From positions 248,001 through 312,000 of the forward strand of contig CAWANF010000002.1 in NCBI GenBank assembly GCA_963783355.1: a stretch of 64,000 nt of DNA. Direction: 5' to 3'. This document shows positions 28,724 through 38,098 of the stretch, piece after piece. Under the pieces are notes generated by a model. It worked only from the letters and a program-made list of their open reading frames with translations. It ran no database searches and was not told the origin of the DNA. Position numbers and translations under genes: made by a program. Within the stretch, counting starts at the first letter, position 1, and the number at the start of each line of letters is the position of its first letter. The stretch is from CAWANF01 sp963783355 (GTDB taxonomy: Bacteria > Bacteroidota > Rhodothermia > Balneolales > DATFMH01).

Positions 28724-29575
28724 AGTTGTTACCTTCAGTTATTAGTGATTGTTAATTGACGGATAGTTATTTCCCGCCTCTCTTGTAAAGGAGATGAGTG
28801 CCCTAACACACCATATATTGTATTTATACCCAACCCCTCTTGACTCTTTAATGATATGCCATCGAAGTAATTATTGCATATGATTTTTTTTTAATCTTTA
28901 TGGCTAACAATTACTTTCGTTGCAATTAAGAAAAAGACAAACGTATCTTAAATACAATATTTTTCGTTATTTAAATTTTTATTTGATGCTCGAATTGTTC
29001 AAATAAATGACGATTTATTAAAATTTTTAAATATCTATCGTGTCAGAAACAGATTATTAAAATACTTGATGCATAATGAAGCTTTTTTAAAACTAACGCC
29101 GAATAAAGAATGTTTTTACGCTATACATTTAAATAACTAACATCCGTGGAACCAATTATTAATTATTTTCCCGTTTAGTTTGATTGGTTTAACCAGAACA
29201 TGCATTATAAGATTGCCATGAACTTGTTGATGGCTCCTTTTAGATGGATCAACCGAAACATTCAGTGCCTTATCCGACCTGTAGATGCTACCCGAATACG
29301 GTCTCCCTGGGATGAGAACCCCTTTATCCCTTGTCCATCTTGATTCGCAATTACAGAAAAAACTGCTGACCGGAATAAATTAAAGAAGATATTAGCCTGT
29401 AAATAAAAATTTACTCAGACAATAGTGATTTCAAATTCGTAACATTCCTACAATAGGAACATGTCTATTCCATGAAAATCCATCTAAGTTATCCGGGCTT
29501 TTCGTTTGAATGCCTTTTAATATTTACTATAATTAGGCATTATCAATAATTATCTCCTTTCAGCAAATAAGTTCT
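28724..29575. other. Divergent intergenic region (852 bases)
   Basis: This AT-rich region holds the promoters of the chaperone/usher-like set (minus) and of the DSD1-type gene (plus). It contains the second TACCCAACCCC element at 28827-28837. A GC-richer block at about 29220-29345 includes a 41-codon ORF (29218-29343, MNLLMAPFRWINRN...) that I do not recognise. No known RNA family was identified. Confidence 0.4.
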
Positions 29576-30682
29576 ATGAATATTAATGAGTTACGAACCC
29601 CGGCATTTTTAATTGATCTGAACCAATTCAAAAAAAATGCTGAATTAATGCTTCAAAAAGCAAAGAAACATAATGTTCATTTACGCCCCCATGTCAAAAC
29701 CCACAAGACGGTGCGTGGAGCCCGCATACAAACAGAAGAGTCGCTTAAAGTAACCGTTTCAACCCTTGCCGAAGCGAATTTTTATTCTCAGTCCGGTTTT
29801 CAGGATATCACTTACGCATTTCCAATCACGAATGATAAATTTGAAGAAGCAGCTCGTTTAACCCGTCAAATTGAGGCTTTTAATATCCTGGTAGATCAAG
29901 CAGAAACTATTGATGCTCTGCAGGAATACGGAGAACAATTTCAAATAACTTTTCGGGTTTACCTGAAAATTGATGTAGGAAACCATCGTGCCGGAGTGGA
30001 TCCTCTTGCAGATGAAAGTTTACAACTAGCGAAAAAGCTGGCAGAAAATTCTCAAACCGACTTCATCGGCATTCTCACACATGCCGGACAATCCTATCAT
30101 TGTAAATCAGTTAATGGGATTAAAGAAGTTGCGGAGACCGAACGAAAATTAATGGTCAGTTTTGCTGAAAGATTGCGCTCGACGGGCGTCCTTTGCCCGG
30201 AAGTCAGCATTGGCTCCACACCAACTTGCATCCATGCCGATAATTGGGAAGGAATTACCGAAATTCGTCCCGGGAATTATATTTTCTTCGACAAATTTCA
30301 GTCCGATATCGGTTCTTGTTCCTTAGATATGTGCTCTGCAACCATTTTAACACGTGTTATCGGGCATTATCCAAAACAAAACAGAATGCTGATTGATGCA
30401 GGTGCCCTCGCTTTATCTAAAGATCAGGGAGCCACCCATCTTAATAAGAAAGTCCAATATGGACACATTATTGACCATCCGGAACTGAGCATTACCAGCT
30501 TGTCACAAGAACATGGTTTTGTAGAAAGTGACGGGACGATTCCTTTTCAAAAGTTTCCGCTGGGCTCCTTATTGAAAATCATTCCGAATCATTCTTGTTT
30601 GTCGGCCGCACTATTTCCTGTTTACCATATCGTTGACGATAATCAAATTATCGATCGCTGGGTTCCTGTCAGAGGCTGGTAA
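29576..30682 (+). CDS. DSD1/D-threonine aldolase-type PLP enzyme
   Basis: The 368-residue fold-type III PLP enzyme resembles D-serine dehydratase and low-specificity D-threonine aldolase. The Schiff-base lysine lies in LRPHVKTHKT (about residue 43). The barrel continues with FRVYLKIDVGNHRAGVDP and ends strands at ILTHAGQSYH and SIGSTPT. The metal site of this family is visible as NHSCLSAALFP near the C-terminus (histidine and cysteine). It would act on a D-beta-hydroxy amino acid. It is followed after 33 bases by the lycopene cyclase gene on the same strand, an unrelated function. Confidence 0.88.
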   Translation: MNINELRTPAFLIDLNQFKKNAELMLQKAKKHNVHLRPHVKTHKTVRGARIQTEESLKVTVSTLAEANFYSQSGFQDITYAFPITNDKFEEAARLTRQIEAFNILVDQAETIDALQEYGEQFQITFRVYLKIDVGNHRAGVDPLADESLQLAKKLAENSQTDFIGILTHAGQSYHCKSVNGIKEVAETERKLMVSFAERLRSTGVLCPEVSIGSTPTCIHADNWEGITEIRPGNYIFFDKFQSDIGSCSLDMCSATILTRVIGHYPKQNRMLIDAGALALSKDQGATHLNKKVQYGHIIDHPELSITSLSQEHGFVESDGTIPFQKFPLGSLLKIIPNHSCLSAALFPVYHIVDDNQIIDRWVPVRGW

Positions 30683-30715
30683 TCATTATATTGATTCAGT
30701 CACGAAAAAGAAAAT

Positions 30716-31915
30716 ATGAGCAAAGCTAAAATTTACGATTACATTATTGCGGGTGGAGGTTGTGCCGGTTTGAGTTTGCTTTGGAATATTATGCATTCCG
30801 ACAAACTTAAAAATAAGGATGTCCTGATAATTGATTCAGCCTTACACCCCGAACAGGAAAAAATCTGGAGTTTCTGGGGACGTAAACCCTTACCCTTCTC
30901 GGATATTATTTTCCATTCATGGAATCGTATGCAGGTGATTGCCAAAGGGCACCGTTACAGTCGAAGACTGAGAAAAAATCCTTATCACAGCATTCGAAGC
31001 GAAGATTACAGGAATCTCATTCTCGAAAAAGCCGCAGAATTTAAAAATATCGAGGTCCTTGAGACAGCGGTTATTGATTTCGAACTCAAATATGGTCTCG
31101 TTCGTGTTGATACTCTTGCCGGTTCTTACCGGGGACACTATTTATTTCAAAGCATTGAATCATTTCCTGAAGATGATCCGGAAGATGTATCTCCAATACT
31201 GTTAAAACAACATTTCATCGGATGGGAAATTGAAACCCAAAAGCCAATTTTCGATCCTGCTATAATACATTTCATGGAATTTATTCCACCGGTTCAAAAT
31301 GGCGTAAATTTTTACTATGTCCTGCCCATATCCGAACGTCGTGCTTTAATTGAGTTTACAGCATTTAGCCCGTCGACTTTTCAACGAGAAGTCTATGAAG
31401 AAAAAAACCTTGATTACATAACCGATAACCTTCATTTAAAGCAAAATGAATATAAAATAATCAGGGAAGAAAACGGGGCCATTCCGATGGAAACCCGGGA
31501 ATACAAACTCCACACCGAGCTACGGATATTTCATTTGGGGACAATCAGCGGAGCCGCTAAACCTAGTACCGGTTTTGCATTTATGCGTATTCAGCAGCAA
31601 ATCGAAAAACTGGTTAAATCTTTAGAAAATGATTCGCTGGAACAATACCCGGAACTGATCAAATCAAAACGAATATTCCGTGCTTTCGACATTTTATTAT
31701 TACATATACTCAATCAATCCGAACAGGACGCCATGAAGGTTTTTCACAAGCTTTTCAGGAACAATTCCTTTGACAGAATTTTAACTTTTCTTGCAGAACG
31801 CTCAAACAGCATTCAAAATGCAATGATCATGCTTTCCGTTCCCTCGATTCCGTTCATCAAGGCGATTATAAAACGAAAATCGATGTTATTCCCATCAGAA
31901 AAAGATGTCAGGTAA
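30716..31915 (+). CDS. crtY: Lycopene cyclase (CrtY-type)
   Basis: This 399-residue flavoprotein has a dinucleotide fold, YIIAGGGCAGLSLLW, at the N-terminus. It also has the Bacteroidetes-type cyclase motifs KIWSFWG, FYYVLPISERRALIEFTAFSP (the catalytic acidic motif), NGAIPMET and GAAKPSTGFAFMRIQ. It should cyclise lycopene ends to beta-carotene on the membrane. No other carotenoid genes (crtE, crtB, crtI) lie in the window, so the pathway must be scattered. The start ATG at 30716 follows a weak purine stretch (AAAAAGAAAAT). Confidence 0.9.
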   Translation: MSKAKIYDYIIAGGGCAGLSLLWNIMHSDKLKNKDVLIIDSALHPEQEKIWSFWGRKPLPFSDIIFHSWNRMQVIAKGHRYSRRLRKNPYHSIRSEDYRNLILEKAAEFKNIEVLETAVIDFELKYGLVRVDTLAGSYRGHYLFQSIESFPEDDPEDVSPILLKQHFIGWEIETQKPIFDPAIIHFMEFIPPVQNGVNFYYVLPISERRALIEFTAFSPSTFQREVYEEKNLDYITDNLHLKQNEYKIIREENGAIPMETREYKLHTELRIFHLGTISGAAKPSTGFAFMRIQQQIEKLVKSLENDSLEQYPELIKSKRIFRAFDILLLHILNQSEQDAMKVFHKLFRNNSFDRILTFLAERSNSIQNAMIMLSVPSIPFIKAIIKRKSMLFPSEKDVR

Positions 31916-31947
31916 AGGGAAAATACTAGAGATTCGCCGAATCCGAC

Positions 31948-32703
31948 TCATTGAAAAAAAAGTAACTTCACTGCCAGGATAACCAAAACGATATTGAGAA
32001 ATATTCGAATAAGTTTTTCTCCTTTCCCGATGGCCAGTTTTGTTCCTACCCATCCCCCCGTGGCATTTCCTGCAGCCAGAATAATGCCGGCTTCCCAAAC
32101 AACTTCACCTTTACTTGCAAATATTACGAGTGCCAGCATTGTATATACGCCCACAATAAAAACTTTGTGCATATTCACTCTCACAAGATCAAGGCCCAAC
32201 ACTTTATTTAATATAGCCATTAGGATAAAACCTACCCCGGCTTGTATGAATCCACCGTAAAACCCGGCAAGGACCATCAATCCATGTGCCCATACTATTC
32301 GCTTCCGGGATGGCTTCTCTATAATATTATTACTGTTATTTTTCTTATTCCTGCGGGCCATTAATACCAGTACGCCAATCATGACAGCAGCCAAAACACG
32401 GTTAAACCAGACCCCACCCAGTTTCGTCCCCAGATAAGCTCCTATAAAAGCACCCGGTAACGAACATAGTGTCAGTGTCAGGCTTAATTTAAAATCAGAA
32501 AAACCATTTTTGAAAAACGCATAGGTAGCCGATAAGTTTTGAGCAAGAATAGCAACACGGTTGGTCCCATTCGCAACCGCTCCATCCATTCCCAGCATCA
32601 CCAATACCGGCATCGTCAATAGAGACCCGCCACCGGCCATAACATTCACAATGCCTGTGATAAAACCTACGAGAACAAGGATAATTCCATACCACACATT
32701 CAT
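31948..32703 (-). CDS. TauE/SafE-family membrane permease
   Basis: The 251-residue protein has about eight helices in two repeats. It carries the family's GGGSLLTMPVLVMLGMDGAVANGTNRVAIL and, in the second half, GGFIQAGVGFILMAI followed by AAGNATGGWVGTKLAI. Members export sulfonates, sulfite or sulfoacetate, or act as uncharacterised anion permeases; the substrate is not predictable. It is convergent with crtY (33 bases between stops) and is followed upstream by a small Lrp-like gene on the same strand. Confidence 0.86.
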   Translation of the reverse strand: MNVWYGIILVLVGFITGIVNVMAGGGSLLTMPVLVMLGMDGAVANGTNRVAILAQNLSATYAFFKNGFSDFKLSLTLTLCSLPGAFIGAYLGTKLGGVWFNRVLAAVMIGVLVLMARRNKKNNSNNIIEKPSRKRIVWAHGLMVLAGFYGGFIQAGVGFILMAILNKVLGLDLVRVNMHKVFIVGVYTMLALVIFASKGEVVWEAGIILAAGNATGGWVGTKLAIGKGEKLIRIFLNIVLVILAVKLLFFQ

Positions 32704-32766
32704 TAATCTTGTCCCCGCAATGTATTGTTATTCATGTCATATGACGGTTTTATTTCCAGATCGGCC

Positions 32767-33045
32767 TTAGTCCAGTCCAATCGAAAACATCCGTTCCAGA
32801 TCATGACGTGAATAAGATCGAAATGCAATCATCGTTTCCGTATTTACGATGCCATCGAGGGTCACCATTTCTTCGGTTACTAACTCGGCAAGTTCTTCAT
32901 TCTTTTTAATACGAACGATAGCAATGAGATCATATCGTCCGCCAACCGAATAAACCTCGGACACACCCGACATATCCGTTAATTTTTCGGCCACTTCTTT
33001 AATTTTATTACGTTCGCAATTCAGAAAAATAATAGCTGTTACCAT
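32767..33045 (-). CDS. Stand-alone Lrp/AsnC ligand-binding (RAM) domain protein
   Basis: The 92-residue protein consists only of the regulation-of-amino-acid-metabolism fold: VTAIIFLNCERNKIKEVAEKL, then GVSEVYSVGGRYDLIAIVRIK, then a C-terminal LDGIVNTETMIAFRSYSRHDLE. It lacks the N-terminal helix-turn-helix of Lrp proteins. Such single-domain proteins form ring oligomers and sense amino acids, sometimes modulating full-length Lrp relatives. It lies 63 bases upstream of the TauE-like gene and is probably in the same transcript. Confidence 0.88.
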   Translation of the reverse strand: MVTAIIFLNCERNKIKEVAEKLTDMSGVSEVYSVGGRYDLIAIVRIKKNEELAELVTEEMVTLDGIVNTETMIAFRSYSRHDLERMFSIGLD

Positions 33046-33292
33046 TGTTTCTTAATTCTTTAATGTGTGTTAAAAATTATTCAGGGTAATAACATACTAC
33101 CAACTGCGAAATCAAACAACCAAAAGAAAAGCAATTTAGCGTATTAGTGACATTGTTTTACGGTGCAGCAGCTGTGTGGTGACTCAAATGCTCTGCCCTG
33201 TTAATTATTTTTATTTATTGTTTTATAATTATATGGTAATTTAGTTCGTTAAACATAAATAAATCTTCTATACCCTTAAAGCATAATTTATT

Positions 33293-33673
33293 ATGATCTT
33301 CTTATATGTCATCATAGGTTTTATAGCATTCATTTTGCTTTTTCAGAGAATCATAACGTTTAAAATGAGATTCAAAAAAGGAAAAGCAGCACCAGAGCTA
33401 GATGGTCGGTATGGGAAAGCTATAAATAGTGGAAATAAATCCCTGTTTTATTTTTACAGTCAAAGTTGCGGGGCCTGTCGTCCAATGACTCCCATCATTG
33501 ATAAATTTACAAAGAAAAAGAACGTTTTTAAGGTAGATATCGCGCGTGACATGGATATTGCCCGGAAATTTGGTGTTTTAGGCACTCCATCAACTGTGGT
33601 TGTGGAAAATGGCATTATCAAGGAATTTCTGGTCGGACCTCAATCGGAGGCAAAAATCAATCAGCTTATCTGA
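33293..33673 (+). CDS. Membrane-anchored thioredoxin-like protein
   Basis: This 126-residue protein has an N-terminal transmembrane helix (about 3-22) and a thioredoxin fold with the redox motif C59-G-A-C62 in YSQSCGACRPMTPIID. The cis-proline loop is GTPSTVVVENG. Anchored CxxC proteins of this kind usually face the periplasm, although the basic FKMRFKKGK after the helix could favour the cytosolic side, so topology is uncertain. It is a single gene ended by a good terminator at 33691-33723. Confidence 0.85.
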   Translation: MIFLYVIIGFIAFILLFQRIITFKMRFKKGKAAPELDGRYGKAINSGNKSLFYFYSQSCGACRPMTPIIDKFTKKKNVFKVDIARDMDIARKFGVLGTPSTVVVENGIIKEFLVGPQSEAKINQLI

Positions 33674-33690
33674 TTAGATTATTTTTGATG

Positions 33691-33723
33691 AGTACGGACG
33701 TATCATGCAATGTCCGTACTTTT
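33691..33723 (+). terminator. Rho-independent terminator after the thioredoxin gene
   Basis: Nine-base arms AGTACGGAC and GTCCGTACT enclose an 11-12-base loop and are followed by TTTAATTT. The hairpin starts 18 bases beyond the thioredoxin stop. Confidence 0.8.
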
Positions 33724-33740
33724 AATTTAAAAAAGGAAAA

Positions 33741-33761
33741 AGCCCGCGTACTAGGCGAGCT
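33741..33761 (-). terminator. Terminator after nrdJ
   Basis: On the minus strand AGCTCGC and GCGGGCT pair (one G-T) around a seven-base loop, followed by TTTTTCC. It lies 56 bases beyond the nrdJ stop. Confidence 0.7.
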
Positions 33762-33767
33762 TTTGGG

Positions 33768-33796
33768 GTGATCCGAGTTTGGGAAGATCACTTTTT
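33768..33796 (+). terminator. Second plus-strand hairpin with a T tail
   Basis: Six-base arms GTGATC and GATCAC are separated by 12 bases and followed by TTTTTG. It sits between the convergent thioredoxin and nrdJ genes, so it may back up the thioredoxin terminator. Confidence 0.5.
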
Positions 33797-33816
33797 GTTA
33801 TGGAATTATAAATTCT

Positions 33817-36800
33817 TTACGAACAACCGCTGGTTGCTCCACAGGTTATACACTTGACACAGGTACCATTTCTTACCATTGTCATGCTTCCGCAATCCGG
33901 ACAGATATCTCCAGTGTAACCAAGTTGTTTGGCCCTTTTATATTCTGTCTCCATGCCACCGCTGGCTTTTCCACCGGTATCTGAAGTAGTATGATGAATA
34001 TGATGTTCTTCAGGAGATTTATCATCATCATGATGATGTTCTGTATTAATACGCTTGTCCGAATCATCGATTTCATCTTCTTTTGTCGGACGTAACTCAC
34101 GGAACATGATTTGTTCGGGGCTTACATGTGCAAGATCATCTCTTCCGAGGTAGCTTACAGCAAGTTCACGGAATATATAATCAATGACTGATGTCGTCAT
34201 TTTAATATGCGGACTCCCGACAACCGGTCCGCTCGGTTCGAATTTGGTATAAACAAAGGCATCAACAAATTCTTCTAATGGAACACCATGCTGCAGTCCA
34301 AGCGAAATTGAAATAGCGAAGCAGTTCATCAGGCTTCGGAATGCGGCGCCTTCGCGGTGCATATCGATAAATATTTCCCCAATCTGGCCATTATCATACT
34401 CGCCGGTTCTGAGATATACATTTTGTCCGCCGATTTTGGCTTTTTGAGTATAACCACCGCGACGCGTCGGCAGGCGGCGACGTCCGGCCACATATTTATG
34501 GATAATGCGTTCCGCTGTTTGAACAACGCGGTCCTGGGCTTTTTTGATTTCCTCATCTTCCTCTTCTTCAATTTCTTCAAGGACATCTGCCATTGTATTA
34601 AGGGGCTGGCTCAATTTTGAACCATCACGATATAAAGCGTTTGCTTTCAACATCATTTCCCAGGACAACATAAAGGCATCCTTGATATCCTCAACAGAGG
34701 CTTCATTTGGCAGATTGATCGTCTTGGAAATGGCACCAGAGATAAAAGGCTGTGCCGCTGCCATCATCAAAATATGGCCATTGGGCTGAATATAACGTTC
34801 ACCCTTCTTACCGCATTTATTAGCACAATCAAAAACTGCCAAATCCGAATCTTTCAGATGAGGAGCTCCTTCGATGGTCATCGTTCCACAGACGTAGTCG
34901 TTTGCTTCTTCTATCTCCTTGTTGGTGAACCCAAGATGGCGAAGCATATCAAAATTCCAATCAGATAATTGTTCTTCTGTGATATTCAATTCGTTTTTGC
35001 AAAAATCTTCACCAAGTGTCCATTGATTGAAAGCAAATTTGATATCAAATACGCTGGGTAATGATTCTTCTATTTTTTCAATCACCTCATCGGTAAAACC
35101 GAGTTCCATCAGACGTTCATGTGTGATAGTAGGGCAACCCTTTAATGTCCCATATCCCTTGGCATGCTTGATGATATCATCAATTTGTGTTTTCGAATAG
35201 TCTAAATGCCTAAGGGCTGTCGGCACACTTTGATTAATAATTTTGAAATAACCGCCACCTGCTAATTTTTTGAACTTAACCAGGGCATAATCCGGTTCGA
35301 TACCTGTAGTATCACAATCCATGACTAATCCAATGGTACCCGTTGGCGCCAATACGGTTACCTGTGCATTTCTGTATCCGTATTTTTCTCCCAATTCTAA
35401 AGCTCTGTCAGAATCTTCCCGGGCTGCTTTCAGCAGATAATCGGGACAATTATTCACATCAATACCCATCGGTTTGATGGTGAGGCCTTCATATTCATCC
35501 GGGGATGCGTTATAGGCCGCCCTGCGATGATTGCGAATAACCCGCAACATATGCTCTCTATTCCGTTTATAACCCGGGAATGGGCCAAGTTCAGCAGAAA
35601 GTTCCGCGCTCGTAGCATAAGCGGACATGTGCATAATTGATGTTACAGCACCACAAATAGCACGGCCTTCGTCACTGTCGTAAGGAACACCCTGAACCAT
35701 TAATAAGGTCCCGAGGTTTGCGTAACCAAGTCCGAGAGTACGGAATTTGTATGATAAATCAGCAATTTCTTTCGATGGAAACTGGGCCATCAATACGGAA
35801 ATCTCAAGAACGGTGGTCCAGAAACGGGAAGCATGACGATACGATTTTACATCAAACCGACGCGTTTCCTTATTCAAATATTTAACAAGGTTGAGGGATG
35901 CAAGGTTACAGGCGGTATTGTCCAGAAACATATATTCCGAACAAGGATTACTTGCCTTAATCTGTCCGTCAGCCGGACAGGTATGCCATTCGTTAATGGT
36001 ATCATGATATTGTGTCCCGGGATCGGCACTCGACCATGCAGCATAGGCTATTTGATCCCACAAATCTTTTGCCTGAAGGGTTTTATATGGTTTAGGATCC
36101 CGGCCTTCTTTCTCAGCATCTTTCTTTTCAACACGACCGTATAAATTCCATTCGCCGTCTTCTTTCACGGCTTTCATAAAATCGTTCGGAACTCTGACTG
36201 AATTATTGGAATTTTGTCCGCTTACCGTAGCGTATGCGGCTGAATTCCAATCGGTATCGTAAGTTTCAAACTCGATATCCGTTACGCCCTGTGATGCAAG
36301 CTGAATAACGCGCTCTATATAATTGAGTGGTACAAATGCTTTTTTAGCTTGTGCTATAGCCTGGGCCAATTCCTTATTTTTCTTAGGATCACGGCTGACA
36401 GCACCATTGAAACTTCTTCCATCTATTTCTACCGGTTTATGGCAGAACTGAATGATCTTTTTAAGATGCAATTCGCAGGATCTGGAACCCGAAACGATGG
36501 CAGCAACTTTTTGCTCTTCTTTAACTTTCCAGTTGATATATTCTTCAATATCGGGATGATCCAGGTCGAGGGTAACCATTTTTGCAGCCCTGCGAGTTGT
36601 ACCACCTGATTTGATGGCACCGGCAGCGCGGTCGCCAATTTTAAGGAAGCTCATCAATCCGGATGATTTACCTCCGCCACTCAGAGGCTCTTCTGCCCCC
36701 CGTATCGCGGAGAAATTAGAACCGGTACCGGATCCATATTTAAATAAACGGGCTTCACGTACCCACAAATCCATGATACCGCCCTCATTTACCAGGTCAT

Positions 36801-37419
36801 CAGAGACTCCCTGAATGAAACAGGCATGAGGCTGCGGATGTGAATAAGCATCTTTCGAACGGGTTACTTTCCCAGTTTTTGGATCTACATAATAATGTCC
36901 CTGTGCCGGGCCATTGATACCATAAGCCCAATATAAGCCTGTGTTAAACCATTGCGGACTGTTTGGAGCCGCCATCTGATTTGCCAGCATGTAATTTAAT
37001 TCATCATAGAAAATTTTTGCGTCTTCTTCTGTATCGAAATAATTATGTTTCCAGCCCCAGTACGTCCAGCAACCAGCAAGACGGTTGAAAACCTGACGAC
37101 TGTCATGTTCGTGACCATAGCGTTTGTCGGCATCCAGTTTTGCTAATGCAGTTTCATCAGGTTCCGAACGTTGCAACCATTTAGGGACCCCTTTTTCAGC
37201 AACTTTTTTCAATTTAGCGGGTACGCCGGCTTTCCTGTAATATTTTTGAGCAATGATATCGGTCGCAACCTGCGTCCAGGAATCAGGTATAATAACATTT
37301 TCCATGGAAAACACAGTAGATCCGTCCGGATTCTTAATCTCCGATTTCCTGGTTTCAAATTTCATATTCTCGAAAGGCGTTGGCCAGTCTGCTTTTGTAT
37401 ATAATCTCGTAAACTTCAT
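33817..37419 (-). CDS. nrdJ: Adenosylcobalamin-dependent (class II) ribonucleoside-diphosphate reductase
   Basis: The 1200-residue protein reduces ribonucleotides with a B12 radical and no small subunit. Visible motifs are the first redox cysteine in PHACFIQGVSDDL and the active-site NPCSEYMFLDNTACNLASLNL, with its Asn, Cys and Glu. The phosphate-binding loop is VLAPTGTIGLVMDCDTTGIEPDYALVKFK. A zinc-ribbon tail, CPDCGSMTMVRNGTCVKC...CGATSGCS, regenerates the active-site disulfide. A histidine-rich linker (EHHHDDDKSPEEHHIHH) precedes the tail, which is unusual and may bind metal. The length matches long NrdJ forms. Upstream lies a DnaA-box cluster; next on the same strand is a riboswitch-controlled cobalamin receptor, which fits a B12 demand. 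Confidence 0.95.
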   Translation of the reverse strand: MKFTRLYTKADWPTPFENMKFETRKSEIKNPDGSTVFSMENVIIPDSWTQVATDIIAQKYYRKAGVPAKLKKVAEKGVPKWLQRSEPDETALAKLDADKRYGHEHDSRQVFNRLAGCWTYWGWKHNYFDTEEDAKIFYDELNYMLANQMAAPNSPQWFNTGLYWAYGINGPAQGHYYVDPKTGKVTRSKDAYSHPQPHACFIQGVSDDLVNEGGIMDLWVREARLFKYGSGTGSNFSAIRGAEEPLSGGGKSSGLMSFLKIGDRAAGAIKSGGTTRRAAKMVTLDLDHPDIEEYINWKVKEEQKVAAIVSGSRSCELHLKKIIQFCHKPVEIDGRSFNGAVSRDPKKNKELAQAIAQAKKAFVPLNYIERVIQLASQGVTDIEFETYDTDWNSAAYATVSGQNSNNSVRVPNDFMKAVKEDGEWNLYGRVEKKDAEKEGRDPKPYKTLQAKDLWDQIAYAAWSSADPGTQYHDTINEWHTCPADGQIKASNPCSEYMFLDNTACNLASLNLVKYLNKETRRFDVKSYRHASRFWTTVLEISVLMAQFPSKEIADLSYKFRTLGLGYANLGTLLMVQGVPYDSDEGRAICGAVTSIMHMSAYATSAELSAELGPFPGYKRNREHMLRVIRNHRRAAYNASPDEYEGLTIKPMGIDVNNCPDYLLKAAREDSDRALELGEKYGYRNAQVTVLAPTGTIGLVMDCDTTGIEPDYALVKFKKLAGGGYFKIINQSVPTALRHLDYSKTQIDDIIKHAKGYGTLKGCPTITHERLMELGFTDEVIEKIEESLPSVFDIKFAFNQWTLGEDFCKNELNITEEQLSDWNFDMLRHLGFTNKEIEEANDYVCGTMTIEGAPHLKDSDLAVFDCANKCGKKGERYIQPNGHILMMAAAQPFISGAISKTINLPNEASVEDIKDAFMLSWEMMLKANALYRDGSKLSQPLNTMADVLEEIEEEEDEEIKKAQDRVVQTAERIIHKYVAGRRRLPTRRGGYTQKAKIGGQNVYLRTGEYDNGQIGEIFIDMHREGAAFRSLMNCFAISISLGLQHGVPLEEFVDAFVYTKFEPSGPVVGSPHIKMTTSVIDYIFRELAVSYLGRDDLAHVSPEQIMFRELRPTKEDEIDDSDKRINTEHHHDDDKSPEEHHIHHTTSDTGGKASGGMETEYKRAKQLGYTGDICPDCGSMTMVRNGTCVKCITCGATSGCS

Positions 37420-38098
37420 TTGTTTACCCCGAATTCTTAGATAATTATTTAATTCCCGTCTGAATGAATAATTTTAATCACTTCACCTGATAAGAAAGGT
37501 AGACCCCTGAATTTCTATCAGCATACTTACATATTAACATGACGAACATTTCTGCGATACTTATAGGTAACTTATTAATTCCAATTCTACAGAACTTTTT
37601 TACAAATCCTTTTATGAATATATAAGCACAAGGGGGTGTCGGCAAGAACTTTTTTAATGATTTTTCCACAAAATTACATAGTTATCCACATTTAATAATT
37701 CATGGCTATTAGTCAATCATCTTAGTATGGATACTTTCATGTATTTATGTTAAGCAAATATTAAATATTTCGTTGATATCCAGTAATTCACACCGAGTTA
37801 TCCACACTCGTAAATATTTGAAATTTATATTAATACATATCCTATTTCCAAATCATAAGCTCATTTATGAGCTCTAAACCATGATAGGAAGAAGTTATCC
37901 ACACCTTTTAAATTTACGTCCATTCAACCAAATCAGGATCTTGAACCGATCAAGGATTATTTTAAGGAATTTAATCACCTGATTGCTGATCGTAATAACC
38001 AAAATAAAATTAATATTTATACTTTATATCATTGTACAAGTTTACATATTTACATTTTGTAAAATTATAAATATGCATCCTTTTATTTATCTTTTTTT
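37420..38098. promoter_or_regulatory. AT-rich nrdJ upstream region (679 bases) with a DnaA-box cluster
   Basis: No gene is credible here; a 63-codon frame at 37478-37669 has no features. Three perfect 9-mers TTATCCACA lie at 37682-37690, 37798-37806 and 37895-37903, all in one orientation, with a fourth, TTTTCCACA, at 37662-37670. Further right (about 37990-38090) is a very AT-rich stretch. DnaA protein binds this 9-mer in most bacteria. The cluster could put nrdJ under DnaA control, as is known for nrdAB in E. coli, or be a replication origin or DnaA-titration site. Confidence 0.6.

Noticed and set aside
29218..29343. 41-codon plus-strand ORF with a GC-richer composition
   Set aside because: It starts with MNLLMAPFRW and has no recognised domain. 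It could be a small gene or a chance frame, and the evidence is too weak to list as a CDS.
37478..37669. 63-codon minus-strand ORF upstream of nrdJ
   Set aside because: It has no domain and no ribosome-binding site, and lies beside the DnaA-box region.
37420..38098. Chromosomal replication origin
   Set aside because: DnaA boxes are present, but dnaA is not nearby and gene orientation does not switch. I kept it as a regulatory region and a finding.
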